DNA from: Aphidius gifuensis
Taxonomy: Eukaryota > Arthropoda > Insecta > Hymenoptera > Braconidae
Direction: 5' to 3'
Length of the DNA stretch: 64,000 nucleotides
NCBI RefSeq assembly: GCF_014905175.1
Contig: NC_057789.1
Location: 18,650,496-18,714,495 of the forward strand
The position numbers and the translations under genes were made by a program. This document shows positions 43,871 to 53,989 of this stretch, piece by piece; positions within the stretch are counted from its first letter, which is position 1, and each line of letters begins with the position of its first letter. The notes under the pieces are model-generated. The model was not told where the DNA came from. It saw only the letters and a list, made by a program, of their open reading frames with translations, and did no database searches.

Positions 43871-44497
43871 TTATTTACCGTTTTGATCAACAATTTTTAA
43901 TTGTAAATGATCAATGGTTTTAACAGTAATTGGTAAATAAATTGGATTAGCTGGTACTTCAATTATTTTATAACCAGGTGGTAGAGCAGAAAAAAAGTTA
44001 TATATTGTATGAACTTTTCGTTGATTCACGTAAGCTCCTGTTGTAATGTTGCACTCGATTCTCAATGTATTCACTTTTAAAATATTAATCGGGTAGTTTG
44101 ATTCATATTTTGTATTATACTTCAATAGTCTCGGTGTAAATCCTAGTAAACGTGCTGGTGATTTTGGTTTTAAAAAATCAATATCTTTTTCACTTGTAAT
44201 ATATGAATGTAAAGTATTTTTATTATATGTAATTTTGATTCGATATTTTTCTAACCAAGCAGCTAGATCATCTATTTCATAACTTCCAGTCGGTATTTCA
44301 ATTGTATCATAAGTGTCAAAATATGAAATTATATTATTTTCATGATCGATATTTGGTAATGAATTAAATGATAAATATGAAATTAGTGCTAATGAATAAT
44401 TTTTTTCACTTGATAATTGTATTGGTGGAAAATAATCAGTTTTTAAGACTGAAGATTTACCGGTGAGAGTTAAAGTAAATGTATCGTTCATTCTCAA
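43871..44497 (-). CDS. Polinton B minor capsid (penton) protein
   Basis: 208 codons open from ATG 44497: FTLTLTGKSSVLKTDYFPPI at the start, then SYLSFNSLPNI, an EIPTGSYEIDDLA block, LLGFTPRL, IECNITTGAYVN and a C-terminal PPGYKIIEVPANPIYLPITV plus LQLKIVDQNGK. This matches the single-jelly-roll penton-like protein that occupies capsid vertices in Polintons. The frame ends at 43871 with TAA a little before the usual C-terminal FRGE..I strand, so the last ~20 residues seem lost; otherwise intact. Confidence 0.85.
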   Translation of the reverse strand: MRMNDTFTLTLTGKSSVLKTDYFPPIQLSSEKNYSLALISYLSFNSLPNIDHENNIISYFDTYDTIEIPTGSYEIDDLAAWLEKYRIKITYNKNTLHSYITSEKDIDFLKPKSPARLLGFTPRLLKYNTKYESNYPINILKVNTLRIECNITTGAYVNQRKVHTIYNFFSALPPGYKIIEVPANPIYLPITVKTIDHLQLKIVDQNGK

Positions 44498-44539
44498 GGT
44501 CGATAAATAACTAATTGCGAATTTTCTTTTTCTCTGCTT

Positions 44540-44827
44540 TTATAGTTTTCCAGTGAGAAATGCGTGACATAAATGTCCACAATTATACGTATTCCAATTT
44601 CGATAACGTTTATGATTATAATTGATGCTACCAACATTAAGATAACTGACAAGATCTTTCGGTGGTTGTAAGTTGCCAAAACTATCAAAGTATATTGCTG
44701 AATTTTTATTGAGTTTTTCATATGCTACCCAATGTGTTCGAGGATTCCTTTTATCATCTAAATTAATGATTCCACACTCTTGTTTCCATGGTTCATTAGA
44801 AATTAGCAATGTTTGATTGTTTAGCAA
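44540..44827 (-). CDS. Polinton B adenovirus-like cysteine protease
   Basis: 95 codons include the catalytic His in RTHWVAYEK, the acidic residue in AIYFDSFGNLQPP, and the Cys in NTYNCGHLCHAFL, the Ulp1/adenain-type arrangement. Polinton proteases mature capsid proteins; the usual length is about 120-150 residues, so the N-terminus may be shortened or continue in another frame toward 44850. A premature TGA-like end near 44540 follows the catalytic Cys by few residues. It lies directly upstream of the minor capsid gene on the same strand, as part of the virion gene block. Confidence 0.85.
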   Translation of the reverse strand: MLNNQTLLISNEPWKQECGIINLDDKRNPRTHWVAYEKLNKNSAIYFDSFGNLQPPKDLVSYLNVGSINYNHKRYRNWNTYNCGHLCHAFLTGKL

Positions 44828-44869
44828 ATTTTAATAAATCACCGTCAGTTAGAGCTCTTTGTGGTAGCA

Positions 44870-45272
44870 TCAGTTGAAGTTTTTTGGAGACAGATAAAGT
44901 CCCATACCGCTTTTATGTGGTGTTAAATAAAGTCCTTTTCCGATGGCAATCGATTCCATCATTTTATTATGTCGCTTATTTTCATTTAATTGTTCTTTAC
45001 TCGTCTTTACTGCATTGATAGCTTTGACAACACCAGATGCTCCACCAACTAACCCTCCTAATGCTGATATAGCAGAGGAAATCGGGATTAAAAGTGGTAG
45101 TGCACCACCGATATGTTTGGCAACTGGTAAAACTCTAGGTACTGTAATAGCTTTCTTGCCACCATCTTTTTTAATAGCTGCTCTCGCACCGTTTATTGCT
45201 GATTTAATTGCAACTGATGAACTATTTGATCCCTTTATTGCTTTTTTTGCTGCTTGTACGATTTTTCAAAAT
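44870..45272 (-). pseudogene. Polinton B hydrophobic Gly/Ala-rich virion-type protein
   Basis: On the minus strand an open frame begins after a TGA near 45272 (KIVQAAKKAIKGSNSSS), continues with ARAAIKKDGGKKAI, RVLPVAKHIGGALPLLIP, a Gly/Ala-rich hydrophobic helix (SALGGLVGGASGVVKAIN), RHNKMMESIAIGKGLYL and ends GMGLYLSPKNFN at 44870. This small protein is a recurrent companion of the protease and capsid genes in animal Polintons and resembles the short basic/hydrophobic core proteins of adenoviruses in layout. The start is lost through a frameshift at 45272. Confidence 0.72.
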
Positions 45273-45640
45273 GATATTTTCTTTTTTTTTTATTTCTTTT
45301 TTTCATCTGCACGTTTTTTATTTTATTTATGTCAATCATATGCGCGAATACCTCAACATTTGATACGTGATAATATTAATTTTTTGATTATCTTTCCACA
45401 AGATGATACGAATTTAAAACATATACATCATGATCATATTAACATTGATATGGAGTATAGTATATTCCGTCAGATGTGTGTGGATCGTTAGAAAGAAAAA
45501 TATTGCTTTCTGTGTATCGATAAAGTTAGAGATATAGATAAAGGAAGATATAGAAAAAATTTTGACTGCTTCAAAACTATAAATAACAACACGATTTGTT
45601 AAATTTTATTAGTCAATTGTAAAATCGCAAAGGATCAACA

Positions 45641-46282
45641 TGCCTCTTTGTGAGCAAGATCTAGTTGATGAAACAAAATTTTTAAGTGAAATTGAAAAAG
45701 TACAAGACGTTATTCGTAAAAAATATAAATTGATAAAATTAGGAAAATAAAATTTATCAGAAGTTGCGAATGAATATCTTAAACCCGTTGTCACACCGCT
45801 CGACAAATTAGCTGCACAACTGCCGAATTTTCTTTAACGATGATGAATTAAATATTTTTGATACATCATACGAAATAACACCTGGATTAATGGAATTATT
45901 ATTTATGAAATCACGAGACAGAAAAACTATCACTGATATTGATGAAAAAAATTATAATAAAATTATTAATAATACAAACGCACATTATCAATATCATAGA
46001 TCTAATATGCCAATAAAAAATTCAGCATCTCGAAAATACATTGATTTCATTGCATCTCATAAGAATAATGAACATTATGGTACTATATTAATACCAACGG
46101 TTTTGACTCTTAGAAATAAAAATCCAACTAGAGTCAATTATATCTATCGGGATAATCCGAATGAACTTGTTGATCGATTACGATTAATAGTAGCATCAAG
46201 AGCAGCTGGTAATCCGAATCATGATAATGAGATCATGTTAATCATTGAAGTTGATAGGAAATGGATTAATATATTAATATAA
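45641..46282 (+). pseudogene. Polinton B conserved protein of unknown function (PGL-x-ELL family)
   Basis: ATG 45641 starts EIEKVQDVIRKKYKLIKLG, then a TAA, and after a frame change YLKPVVTPLDKLAAQ. From 45880 a long open frame reads TPGLMELLFMKSRDRKTIT, NYNKIINNTNAHYQY, ASRKYIDFIA, then YIYRDNPNELVDRLRLIVAS with an ASRAAGNPNHDNEIMLIIE tail. The N-terminal helix plus the PGL.ELL and Y..I...T.A blocks are characteristic of a Polinton protein found widely in arthropods; its role in the element is not known to me. At least two frame breaks. Confidence 0.72.
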
Positions 46283-46320
46283 AAAAAAAATCAGTCTGTA
46301 TACATCCGTCAGTGAACTAT

Positions 46321-47207
46321 GACTGATTATGAAAAAGACGTTGTACGTGAGTTACATACTCCAGCAAGAAAATACGACGTGATAAGGATGAAACATGGCA
46401 AGCTGATCTTGTAGAAATGATTGAACATTCAAAGGTTAATTCTGGTTACAATTATATTTTTAACAGTCATTGATATTTTTTCAAAATTCAGCTGGGCTGT
46501 TGGACTTAAAAGTAAAACTAGAAAAGAGGTATCAGCAGCAATGGAATCAATATTTGAAAAAGGTCGAATCTGCGAAAATCTTCATGTGGATCAAGGAACA
46601 GAATTTTATAATTCAACATTTAAAACAATGTTAAAAAAATATACCGTTCATATGTATTCAACATTTACTCATTTAAAAGCATCAATAGTTGAACGATTCA
46701 ATAGAACACTAAAAAACAAAATGTTTTTTGAATTTAGTATGCAAGGAAATTATAAATGGTTGAAATTGCTGCCAGAATTAATTAAAAAATATAATAATAC
46801 CAAACATCGCGCAATCAAAATGCAACCTGTTGAAGTTGTTGGTAAAAATATTAAAACAAACTGTATTTAAAAGTTTAAATTATTATCATGTTAAAATCAA
46901 ATTTAAATTGAATCAACATGTAAGAATGAGTAAATATAAGCATGTCTTTGATAAAGGATATAAACCAAATTGGACAAATGAAATATTTACAATTACTAAA
47001 ATTAATAAAACATCACCTGTAACGTATAAGCTTAAAGACTTTCAAGAGAATCCAATACAAGGAAGCTTTTATACTGAAGAGCTACAAAAAGTTCGACATT
47101 CTGACATTTATTTGATTGAAAAAGTTTTAAAGAGACGTGGGAATGAGATGTATGTAAAATATCTTGGATTTGACAATCGTCATAATCAGTGGATAGATAA
47201 TCAATAA
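46321..47207 (+). pseudogene. Polinton B retroviral-type integrase with chromodomain
   Basis: Starting at MTDYEKDVVRELHTPARK (46321), the frame shifts near 46370 and continues with TWQADLVEM (first catalytic Asp), then LTVIDIFSKFSWAVGLKSKT. 46421-46870 contains HVDQGTEFYNS (second Asp) and SIVERFNRTLKNKM (Glu), i.e. DDE. A further shift leads to 46830-47207 with LNQHVRMSKYKHVFDKGYKP and a chromodomain (YLIEKVLKRRGNEMYVKYLG, NQWIDNQ). Polinton integrases insert the element; the chromodomain may guide it to modified chromatin. Three frames, so inactive. Confidence 0.88.
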
Positions 47208-47308
47208 ACTAATGAATAAAAAAGCAATGCGTATTCATTTTCTTACAATTATTTTTTTTTTATTATATACATTTATACAACTTTTATTTACATCATTCAT
47301 ATTCTTTT

Positions 47309-48434
47309 TTATATACTTTTACTCAAACACATTCGTTCAACAGGTATATAACCCCATGGCAAAGTGTCAGTCTCACCATCAATTAGCTGTCGTTTATCAT
47401 CTTGCCAACTGAGAGCAATTTTTTCAGTTGTTCTTGTTGTTACTTCATGTTTATGAGATCTTATTATATTTTGCTGTTTTTTCAAAATAACATGATTAAT
47501 TAAACAATTTTTATAATCATTAAAAGTTATTTGCCTTACAGTTGATCTTTTTACACCCTTTGCTCTCATATAAACACGATTTTTTAATGAATTATTTTCA
47601 TTCGCTATAACATATGAGTAGAATTTACTTCGTAAACCAATGAATTCCTTCATTATTTTTCCGTTATTTTCATCTTTCATACTACCAATAACGTTTTTAT
47701 TTTTTAAAGGAATTCCATATTGATTATTTTCTGGATAATCAGATGTATCAAATTTATCAGGATTATTACGTATCAAATCATAAGGATTATGACTCAATAT
47801 GTGGTAAACAGCAGAATCAGTATCACCATATAAATATTTGACTTTATCTTCATATTCTGGTTTTTTTAAATTATAATGGAAATCATACATATATGTTTTT
47901 GACATTTCCAAAATAGAAAATCCAAGATAAATTGGTTTATCAAAAAGTATACTTGTTGGTTTCATCTCAATTATAACAAGATCATCAATAATTAAATGAC
48001 TATGGAAGTTTGGCTTTGAGATATAAAATCTTGCTCCACCTTTACCACCATATTTTTCTACAGGTTTTATCGATTTACGTGTTTTTACAGACTCAAGAGT
48101 TTTACCATAAATTGCATTGATGAATAATTTTCTAAGATCTTTTTCAAATGCATTACGAGCTTGTTTTCGTAACTCTGTGTTAAGATCAATATATGGTTTA
48201 AGCCATGCACTTTGTTCAAATTTTGAAACACGATGAACATTAGTAACAATCATTCCCAAAGAACAATATTGTTTCAAGTTCCTATAATGGATAACGTAAT
48301 TTTTTTTTTTGTCTAGAGTTGCCAGTAGTTTTACTGGTTTCTAGAGGTGGTTTTTCGCGTACTGGTGCTAACGGAAAATCTTTATGATGATGATGCAAAC
48401 TTGCAGGATAATCTAAATCAACTTCAAGAATGTA

Positions 48435-48502
<68 letters not shown>

Positions 48503-49451
48503 TTTCTATTCCCTAAATAATAATTTTCAACTTATTTTTTTTTCAAAATTTTTGATTTTTTCTCATGTTATGGGGAAAGTGATTTCGCTACAATATAACT
48601 CATCAATATGTTTTTTATATTGACTCTCACGGTCAGCATGGTTAGACACCTTGTATAAACATGCTAAAACTGACAAAACACAACAAAAATTGTCTGAATT
48701 TTTAACGTTCAAGACTGAATGAGTTTTAATTATCCATGATGGCATTTCAACGAAAGATGAATTACCACCTTGCAGTGGTATGTATTCAGTTATTGATGAA
48801 GGATTTCATGCAGTTTCCAACCTGATCCATTCAATTCAGCTTCCTCAACATCTTCTATAAAATGTTCAAAATTTTCTTGAAATAATTGGCTGAGATCTGA
48901 TGATTGTAAAACCTCATAACTGCCTTCACTGAAATATTTTGTTTCAACTTCCACACTATTATCAGCTGGTTTTTCAAGTTCATAGTTCAGAGCTAATACA
49001 TGAGCATTTTTACTTGTAAAATAAGAGCTATCTGACTCATTAACATTTCTTTAGCATCAGAAAGAAAGTCTTTTACATCCTTATGTTTTAAATTAATTAA
49101 AATGCTAGTCTTCATCCTGTTTCTGAATACATTTTCTAAATCTTGTCATTCAATGTAATTCTCAGTAGTATCGTTTGAATTTTTGCATCAACTGTTGAAG
49201 ATGGACCTGCACCTCGTACTTGCAAACTTTGTAATCTGAATAAATAAGTTGTCAGTATTCCCACTGTTGCTCTGAGTGCATTTTTTATGAGGACCTGACA
49301 GACTCGCACATGATCTATTATAATTTGAAATATCTCTGCGTAATGAAACAATTGTAGAATTGATTTCATAGTGATCTGGGACTTGGTGTAAACGTTCAAC
49401 TATTTTTCGATAATCCTCTCGAAGTTGTCTGCATTGTGCGTTTAAATCCAT
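47309..49451 (-). pseudogene. Polinton B protein-primed DNA polymerase B
   Basis: The C-terminal half (48277-47309, 322 codons) is open with motif B (KLFINAIYGKTLE), motif C (YLYGDTDSAVYHI) and a thumb region (MKEFIGLRSKFYSYV, RAKGVKRSTVR). Upstream, 49135-48563 keeps the N-terminal domain in pieces: MKTSILINLKHKDVKDFLSD, NGSGWKLHEIL and NVKNSDNFCCVLSVLACLYK. 49451-49188 may be the true start (RQLREDYRKIVERLHQVPDH). The exonuclease and palm motif A region between 48563 and 48277 is deleted and replaced by a CAT repeat. It converges with the integrase at 47207. Confidence 0.87.
48431..48503. repeat. CAT trinucleotide microsatellite in polymerase B
   Basis: About 23 CAT units occupy 48432-48501 inside the deleted middle of the polymerase gene. 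On the coding strand this would read as poly-Asp or poly-Met depending on frame. Confidence 0.95.
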
Positions 49452-49479
49452 TTTATTTTAATATTTGTTTGATTAACCT

Positions 49480-49935
49480 AAAAATCAAAAAATATTAATG
49501 TAGAATGATTGCAAGTAAACAACTATAGATAATTGACTTAAAAAATTTCAAAAGGTTATTTTTTATAGAAAAATATTCATGTAGAATGATAGCTAGTGAA
49601 AATCTAAGAATAATTGACTTGAAACTTTCGGAAAATATTCAGAAATTGACAAGATAATAATGGATAACAACAAAAAATTTGAGGTTATTTTTATATTGAA
49701 AAATAACAACCTGGTGCAAAAGATATCGTTGTAGAATGATAGCTAGTGAAAATCTAAGAATGGTTTATTAAGATGATGTTAGAATTAGAGAAGTAACTTT
49801 AACGGATGTTAATTTAGCTGGGTCATTAGAACAAGACAGTACTTGTAAAGGCGCGGATTATTCAGATAGATTTGGGTCATATAAAGAGGTTACAGTTCGA
49901 GGAGTTTTGAAAATCAGTTGCAAATAAAAATAATA
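49480..49935 (+). other. Short direct repeats and an unclassified coding fragment
   Basis: The phrase TAGAATGATAGCTAGTGAAA (and a variant) occurs three times near 49500, 49580 and 49732. From 49772 a plus-strand frame of about 50 codons reads REVTLTDVNLAG, then a cysteine, and YSDRFGSYKEVTVRGVLKI before a stop at about 49927. Its strand-rich pattern with a cysteine recalls part of a glycoprotein-like beta domain of retroelement or virus-like origin, but this is a weak impression and I cannot name a family. Confidence 0.3.
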
Positions 49936-50180
49936 GTACTATCGATCATGAAATGGAAGGCACAGACTCTAATACAGAAGAAAAAGAAAAAGAAATGCCT
50001 CCTACTCCTCCTTTGAGGAAAATTTGAATATGATAAAGAATAAATTTATTCAATACCTATCCAAAATGATCCATTTAAAAACAATATCAAAACAGGATAA
50101 AAAAAATTGAATTACATATCATACAACATACTATTCAAATATACACTGTATGCCAAATCAAGGACACATACAAAATATAT

Positions 50181-50295
50181 TGTTACGTACCAGGCTATTT
50201 AATTCGAATTATCTATGAAATAACAAAAAAAAAGATAGAACGTTCAACAAGGAAAATATTACTATGATAATTTGACAATATTTTTTACCTAGAAA
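50181..50295 (-). repeat. Gypsy-2 3' LTR fragment
   Basis: TGTTACGTACCAGGCTA at 50181 and the following 'CTATGAAATAACAAAAAAAA' and 'AGAACGTTCAACAAGGAAAA' match the outer 115 bp of the LTR at 59602 with small differences. Similarity ends near 50295; the rest of the LTR is missing or displaced. Confidence 0.78.
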
Positions 50296-50704
50296 GTAAT
50301 AATTAATGTGTACGGTTTTTTTTGGTTTTTTTTTAAATTGTGTTTTCCATTGCTTGTCAGTTTTTTTGTTTGATTCGATTTTATTTTATATTTTTTTTTG
50401 ATTTTTGTTTTATATATTTTTCTTGAATATATATTTTTTTTTTTTATTAATTATTACTATACTTGTAAGTAAAATTTTACTATTTGTCATTTTTACTATA
50501 TTATTTTTTTGACATTTGAATTCTTATCCCTCAAAAGAGAAAAAAAAAATTTATTTTTATTTTAATTACAAAAAAAATATATTTCGTTCGAAAAGATTAT
50601 TTCGTATTCCCATAAGAAGTAGGTTATCTATGTGAGGAAAGTTAACATTAATGTAAAATATCTTTTAAAACATTTTAAGTTATTATCTTGTTAAGTTTTC
50701 TTCT

Positions 50705-51249
50705 TCCTTAGTGACGAAGTCCAATTCGAACAATGAAACGAACTTTGTCCTTGAATTTCCGTCCGCCATAATCGTCACCCGTCTCCGTGCATCCTCCAAG
50801 ATCCGCACCAACACATTCATTGCTTGTCATGATACGAACAACTCTTCAATCCAAATAATTGTCAGCTTTTCAGCTACGTGCGCAAATTCTAGCAACCCTA
50901 TCTCGGTTACTTTAGCTTTTCCGATGTCAATTTCTTCAAGTTCACTACACTCTTGCAATATACTATCATCAAAACAATCAAGATCATACACAAGTAATTT
51001 ACGTAAAGAGGGCATTGTAGCTATAGGCATTACTGCCTCTTTTCTTAATCCCCTATTTCCACTGATATCCAACACTTCCACTTTAATCAACAATTTAGCA
51101 ATTGAAATTAATTGTTTTGAAGTTAACCCACAATAACTGGCTACAACTTCTGTTGAATTTTCACATTTTATCATTGCTGAAATTATTTTTTCTTGGTTCA
51201 TTAACACTGACAATTTTATTTTCTTTAAAATTTCTTTATTGACTATCAT
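50705..51249 (-). pseudogene. LRR protein fragment (F-box/LRR-like)
   Basis: 140 codons on the minus strand carry repeated leucine-rich units with LDISGNRGL, MPSLRKLLVYD, CSELEEIDIGKAKVTEIGL and a C-terminal unit. Spacing of about 24-26 residues fits cysteine-containing LRRs of F-box proteins. No F-box is visible in the available part. After 50827 a frameshift leads into a further segment (VGADLGGC, ETGDDYGG) to about 50705. Less AT-rich than its surroundings. It sits inside the span of Gypsy-2, so it is either a captured gene piece or host sequence between unrelated LTRs. Confidence 0.5.
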
Positions 51250-51682
51250 TAATTTGCTTAATTGTTTATTAAGCTTAGTGTTGCTCTCCTCTCCAGCTAG
51301 TCAAGGCGCGTGTCGTCTTGGTTGCTTCCCCTCAATTTCTTCTTGCCGTCGGTCCGAGGTTTTCTGATGCTCTAGTCAAGCTGTATGTATATAGGGTGTA
51401 GTTTTGACTACATTTTGATGTAGTCATGTGTGTTGTATGGTGATGCGTATTATTGTGTATGTCGTTTTGGATTTTTTTTTTGTTTTATTTTAGGATTCAA
51501 GGGAATAAAAAGTTTTAAAAGGAAAAGATATTATGAAGGAAAAGTACAGGATCGATATCTAATTTATTATTTAACCCCTTCTTATCAAAAAAAAAAAAAA
51601 ATATATAACTATTTTATTTTTTGAGAAAAAAAAAAAATTTTACTATCCATTTATTATTATTTATTTTCCGAATTTTATATTT

Positions 51683-52156
51683 TTATATATATTTTTTCAA
51701 ATTTTTTATATGGTTTTGTTTATACTCGAACATGATTACCGCCGCTAAACTACGCACCGCGAAAACCGATTTGACTACCAATATCGTAATTTCGTAACCT
51801 ACTTTACATAACACGATAAATACAATTTTGTCAAGGTTATTAATTTTTGTATTTATTTTTCCAATGTAGCTATATTTCGGGATTGGATTTTTAATTTTTT
51901 TACAGTATAATTTCAATGATTTTATATGACTACAAAATTTAGGTTGTATTTTAATTAATTTAAGGGTGGTTTGTATGAAGGTTGTTAGTAATATTTCAAG
52001 CATTGATATGATTACCTTATTGACTACCTCAATAATGTCGCTACCGGTACTTGTCTCGTATTTTCCTACTTCCAGTGTGATTACATTTTTGTTGTTATTA
52101 GCAGAGCTGGGAAGTTCGTCTGTTATTTCAGCTTGCCATAAATACCATGGCAACAT
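51683..52156 (-). CDS. Uncharacterised 157-codon ORF with hydrophobic segments
   Basis: Open from 52156; the first residues lie in the arm of foldback element 5. Two hydrophobic stretches (EVVNKVIISMLEILLTTFI and KIVFIVLCKVGYEITILVV) could be membrane helices. No recognised family and no supporting neighbours; probably a chance ORF in AT-rich DNA. Confidence 0.2.
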   Translation of the reverse strand: MLPWYLWQAEITDELPSSANNNKNVITLEVGKYETSTGSDIIEVVNKVIISMLEILLTTFIQTTLKLIKIQPKFCSHIKSLKLYCKKIKNPIPKYSYIGKINTKINNLDKIVFIVLCKVGYEITILVVKSVFAVRSLAAVIMFEYKQNHIKNLKKYI

Positions 52157-52469
52157 GGTGAAATATAGTTTAAAAAAAAGACGATCTGAACCTCGTACAT
52201 GGAAAAAATGGCCTCAAAAAATGGCCTTTTTTTTTTTGGCCTCTTGAAAATGGCGTTAAAAAATGGCCTTATGTTTTTGGCCTCTTTTGGCCATTTTTTG
52301 AGGCCATTTTTAAGAGGCCAAAAAAAATAAGGCCATTTTTTAAGGCCATTTTAAAAGACCATTTTTAAGAGGCCAAAAAAAATGAGGCCATTCTTTGAGG
52401 CCATGTTTCCATGTACGAGGTTCAGATCGTCTTTTTTTCAAACTATATTTCACCATGTTGCCATGGTAT
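52142..52469. mobile_element. Foldback element 5: near-perfect palindrome with GGCC-rich core
   Basis: ATACCATGGCAACATGGTGA ... GATCTGAACCTCGTACATGG at 52142-52206 is mirrored by CCATGTACGAGGTTCAGATC ... TCACCATGTTGCCATGGTAT ending at 52469. The interior is built of AATGGCCTC/GAGGCCATT blocks, so nearly the whole 328 bp can fold into one long hairpin. Confidence 0.93.
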
Positions 52470-52483
52470 TCACTATGAGTTTT

Positions 52484-52775
52484 AATTATCATTTTTCGAT
52501 AAGGTCCAATTCCAAATATTGACGGATCAGATCCGGCAATGATTCAATCGACGACGCTTCATCTGTAGACTGTACGATATTTTTTTTAAATTTTTCGGTC
52601 GTTTATTTTTTTTTTTTATTAAACAACAGAAAGAAACAACATTAGAAAATAAAACAAAACAAAAAAAATAGTCATTTTCTTTACAATAAAATGAAAAAAC
52701 AAATCAAACAACAAGAAAAAAAATAAAAAATCCTACGGAACACTTAGGGTGCACCTTGGGGGACTTGAGTATATT
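52484..52775 (+). repeat. Fragment of the 30546-31552 element family
   Basis: CAAATATTGACGGATCAGAT, GCAATGATTCAATCGACGAC, TTTCGGTCGTTTATTTTTTT and the right end TCCTACGGAACACTTAGGGT match the third unit and right end of the element at 31311-31580, including the flank GGTGCACCTTGGGGGACTTG. The left half is absent. Confidence 0.85.
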
Positions 52776-52917
52776 TTTTTTATTTTATTTCTAATATTAA
52801 TTTTTATATTTTCATCCCTACAATTTTCGACAACCTCATAAGACCCTCCTACTGTGGTCCAAATTTATACACGAACCCTTCTTCCAACAAGAATATTTTA
52901 TCTCCGAAAAAAAATTC

Positions 52918-53985
52918 TCAAGGATTTGTGTATCGATCGTAATATTGTTTAGATTTATTTTTAGCTAGATTTAAATTTCCAATTGCTTCGTCCTGTACAT
53001 CGCGTTTTCTAGTAAATAATTTAGTTAAATAGTTTCTGTCTGTTAAATTATGTTCTTCAATCGGAGGAATACTAGATGGCATTTTTGCTATCTTACCAAA
53101 TACTAATTGGTGAGGCGTAAATCCGGTTGCCGCGTGTCTACTAGTATTACAAGTAGATATTGCTAACTCACACCATACATCCCAATCTTTATTTTTTCCT
53201 ACATGATACCGTGAATATTCTTTAATTTCATCATGTGACCGTTCAAGAGACCCATTACTTTGTGGTCTACATGCTGTAGTTCGATAAATTGTAATTTTAA
53301 ATATTTTGGCTACTTCCTTAAAAAGAGAGGACATAAAATTTGTTTCCTGATCGGTTAGTAATTAGTATAGTTAATGGTCGGCCAAATACACAAATAAATC
53401 GTCTAGCAAATGCGTGAGCTACGTGAGTCGCGTCAGTTTTTGTCAATGGCACGGCCAATAAATATTTTGTCAATTAACATTGCATAGTTAATATATTGGT
53501 ATGTCCTTTTTTCGTTTTTCTTAACGGCCCAACAATATCCATGGCTAGTTTTTTAAACGCGTATATGTAGGCGTATCAGTAATATGCATGGGCTGACGAG
53601 TTCTCATCCGAACTAATTTATTTAATTGACATTTTTTGCATTTTTGTATAAAATCAACAACGTCCTTTTTCATCCCAGTCCAAAAAAAGTCTTGTCTTAG
53701 TCTGTCATAAGTTTTTGTCATACCTTTATGTCCATCAGCAGATGACCCATGATATTCTTCTATCAAGGCTATACGTATTCCTACGTCTGGAATTTTTACT
53801 TGTAAATTGCATATAATTATTTTAATGTTTGTCCCAATAAAAGTATTAATCAATAATTGTTGAATAAATTCCCACGGTATTTCGTCAAGTTTCGGAGTTT
53901 TCGTGATACGAAAAATTTTAATATCTAAACCCATAACTACGTTTAATAAATTGGCTATACTTCCAGTCACGTCTTCCTCTGTCAC
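52918..53985 (-). pseudogene. Gypsy-2 integrase
   Basis: The first frame (53985-53545) has the HHCC zinc domain: EEYHGSSADGHKGMTKTYDR then FIQKCKKCQLNK, and ends near TRQPMHITDTPT. The catalytic core region 53545-53340 is frame-shifted and partly unreadable; the second frame (53334-52918) continues with FKITIYRTTACRPQSNGSLE (including the catalytic Glu) and STCNTSRHAATGFTPHQLVF, ending at KQYYDRYTNP. Parallels the fragment at 39255-39790. Confidence 0.9.
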
Positions 53986-53989
53986 CTGA

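Larger units (their letters stand above)
40790..49451. mobile_element. Polinton/Maverick element, copy B, degenerate
   Basis: The set protein-primed DNA polymerase B, retroviral-type integrase with chromodomain, adenovirus-like cysteine protease, minor and major capsid proteins and a hydrophobic Gly/Ala-rich protein defines a Polinton/Maverick, a self-synthesising virus-like DNA transposon. Capsid and protease genes form one minus-strand block; integrase and polymerase converge at 47207/47309. Most genes contain stops, frameshifts or deletions. No terminal inverted repeats, 6-bp duplication or packaging ATPase were found, so the ends are estimated. Confidence 0.9.

Noticed and set aside
44943..45491. 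182-codon plus-strand ORF with hydrophobic start
   Set aside because: It is the antisense of the Polinton Gly/Ala-rich hydrophobic protein gene (minus 45272-44870), whose sense product has the recognisable motifs.
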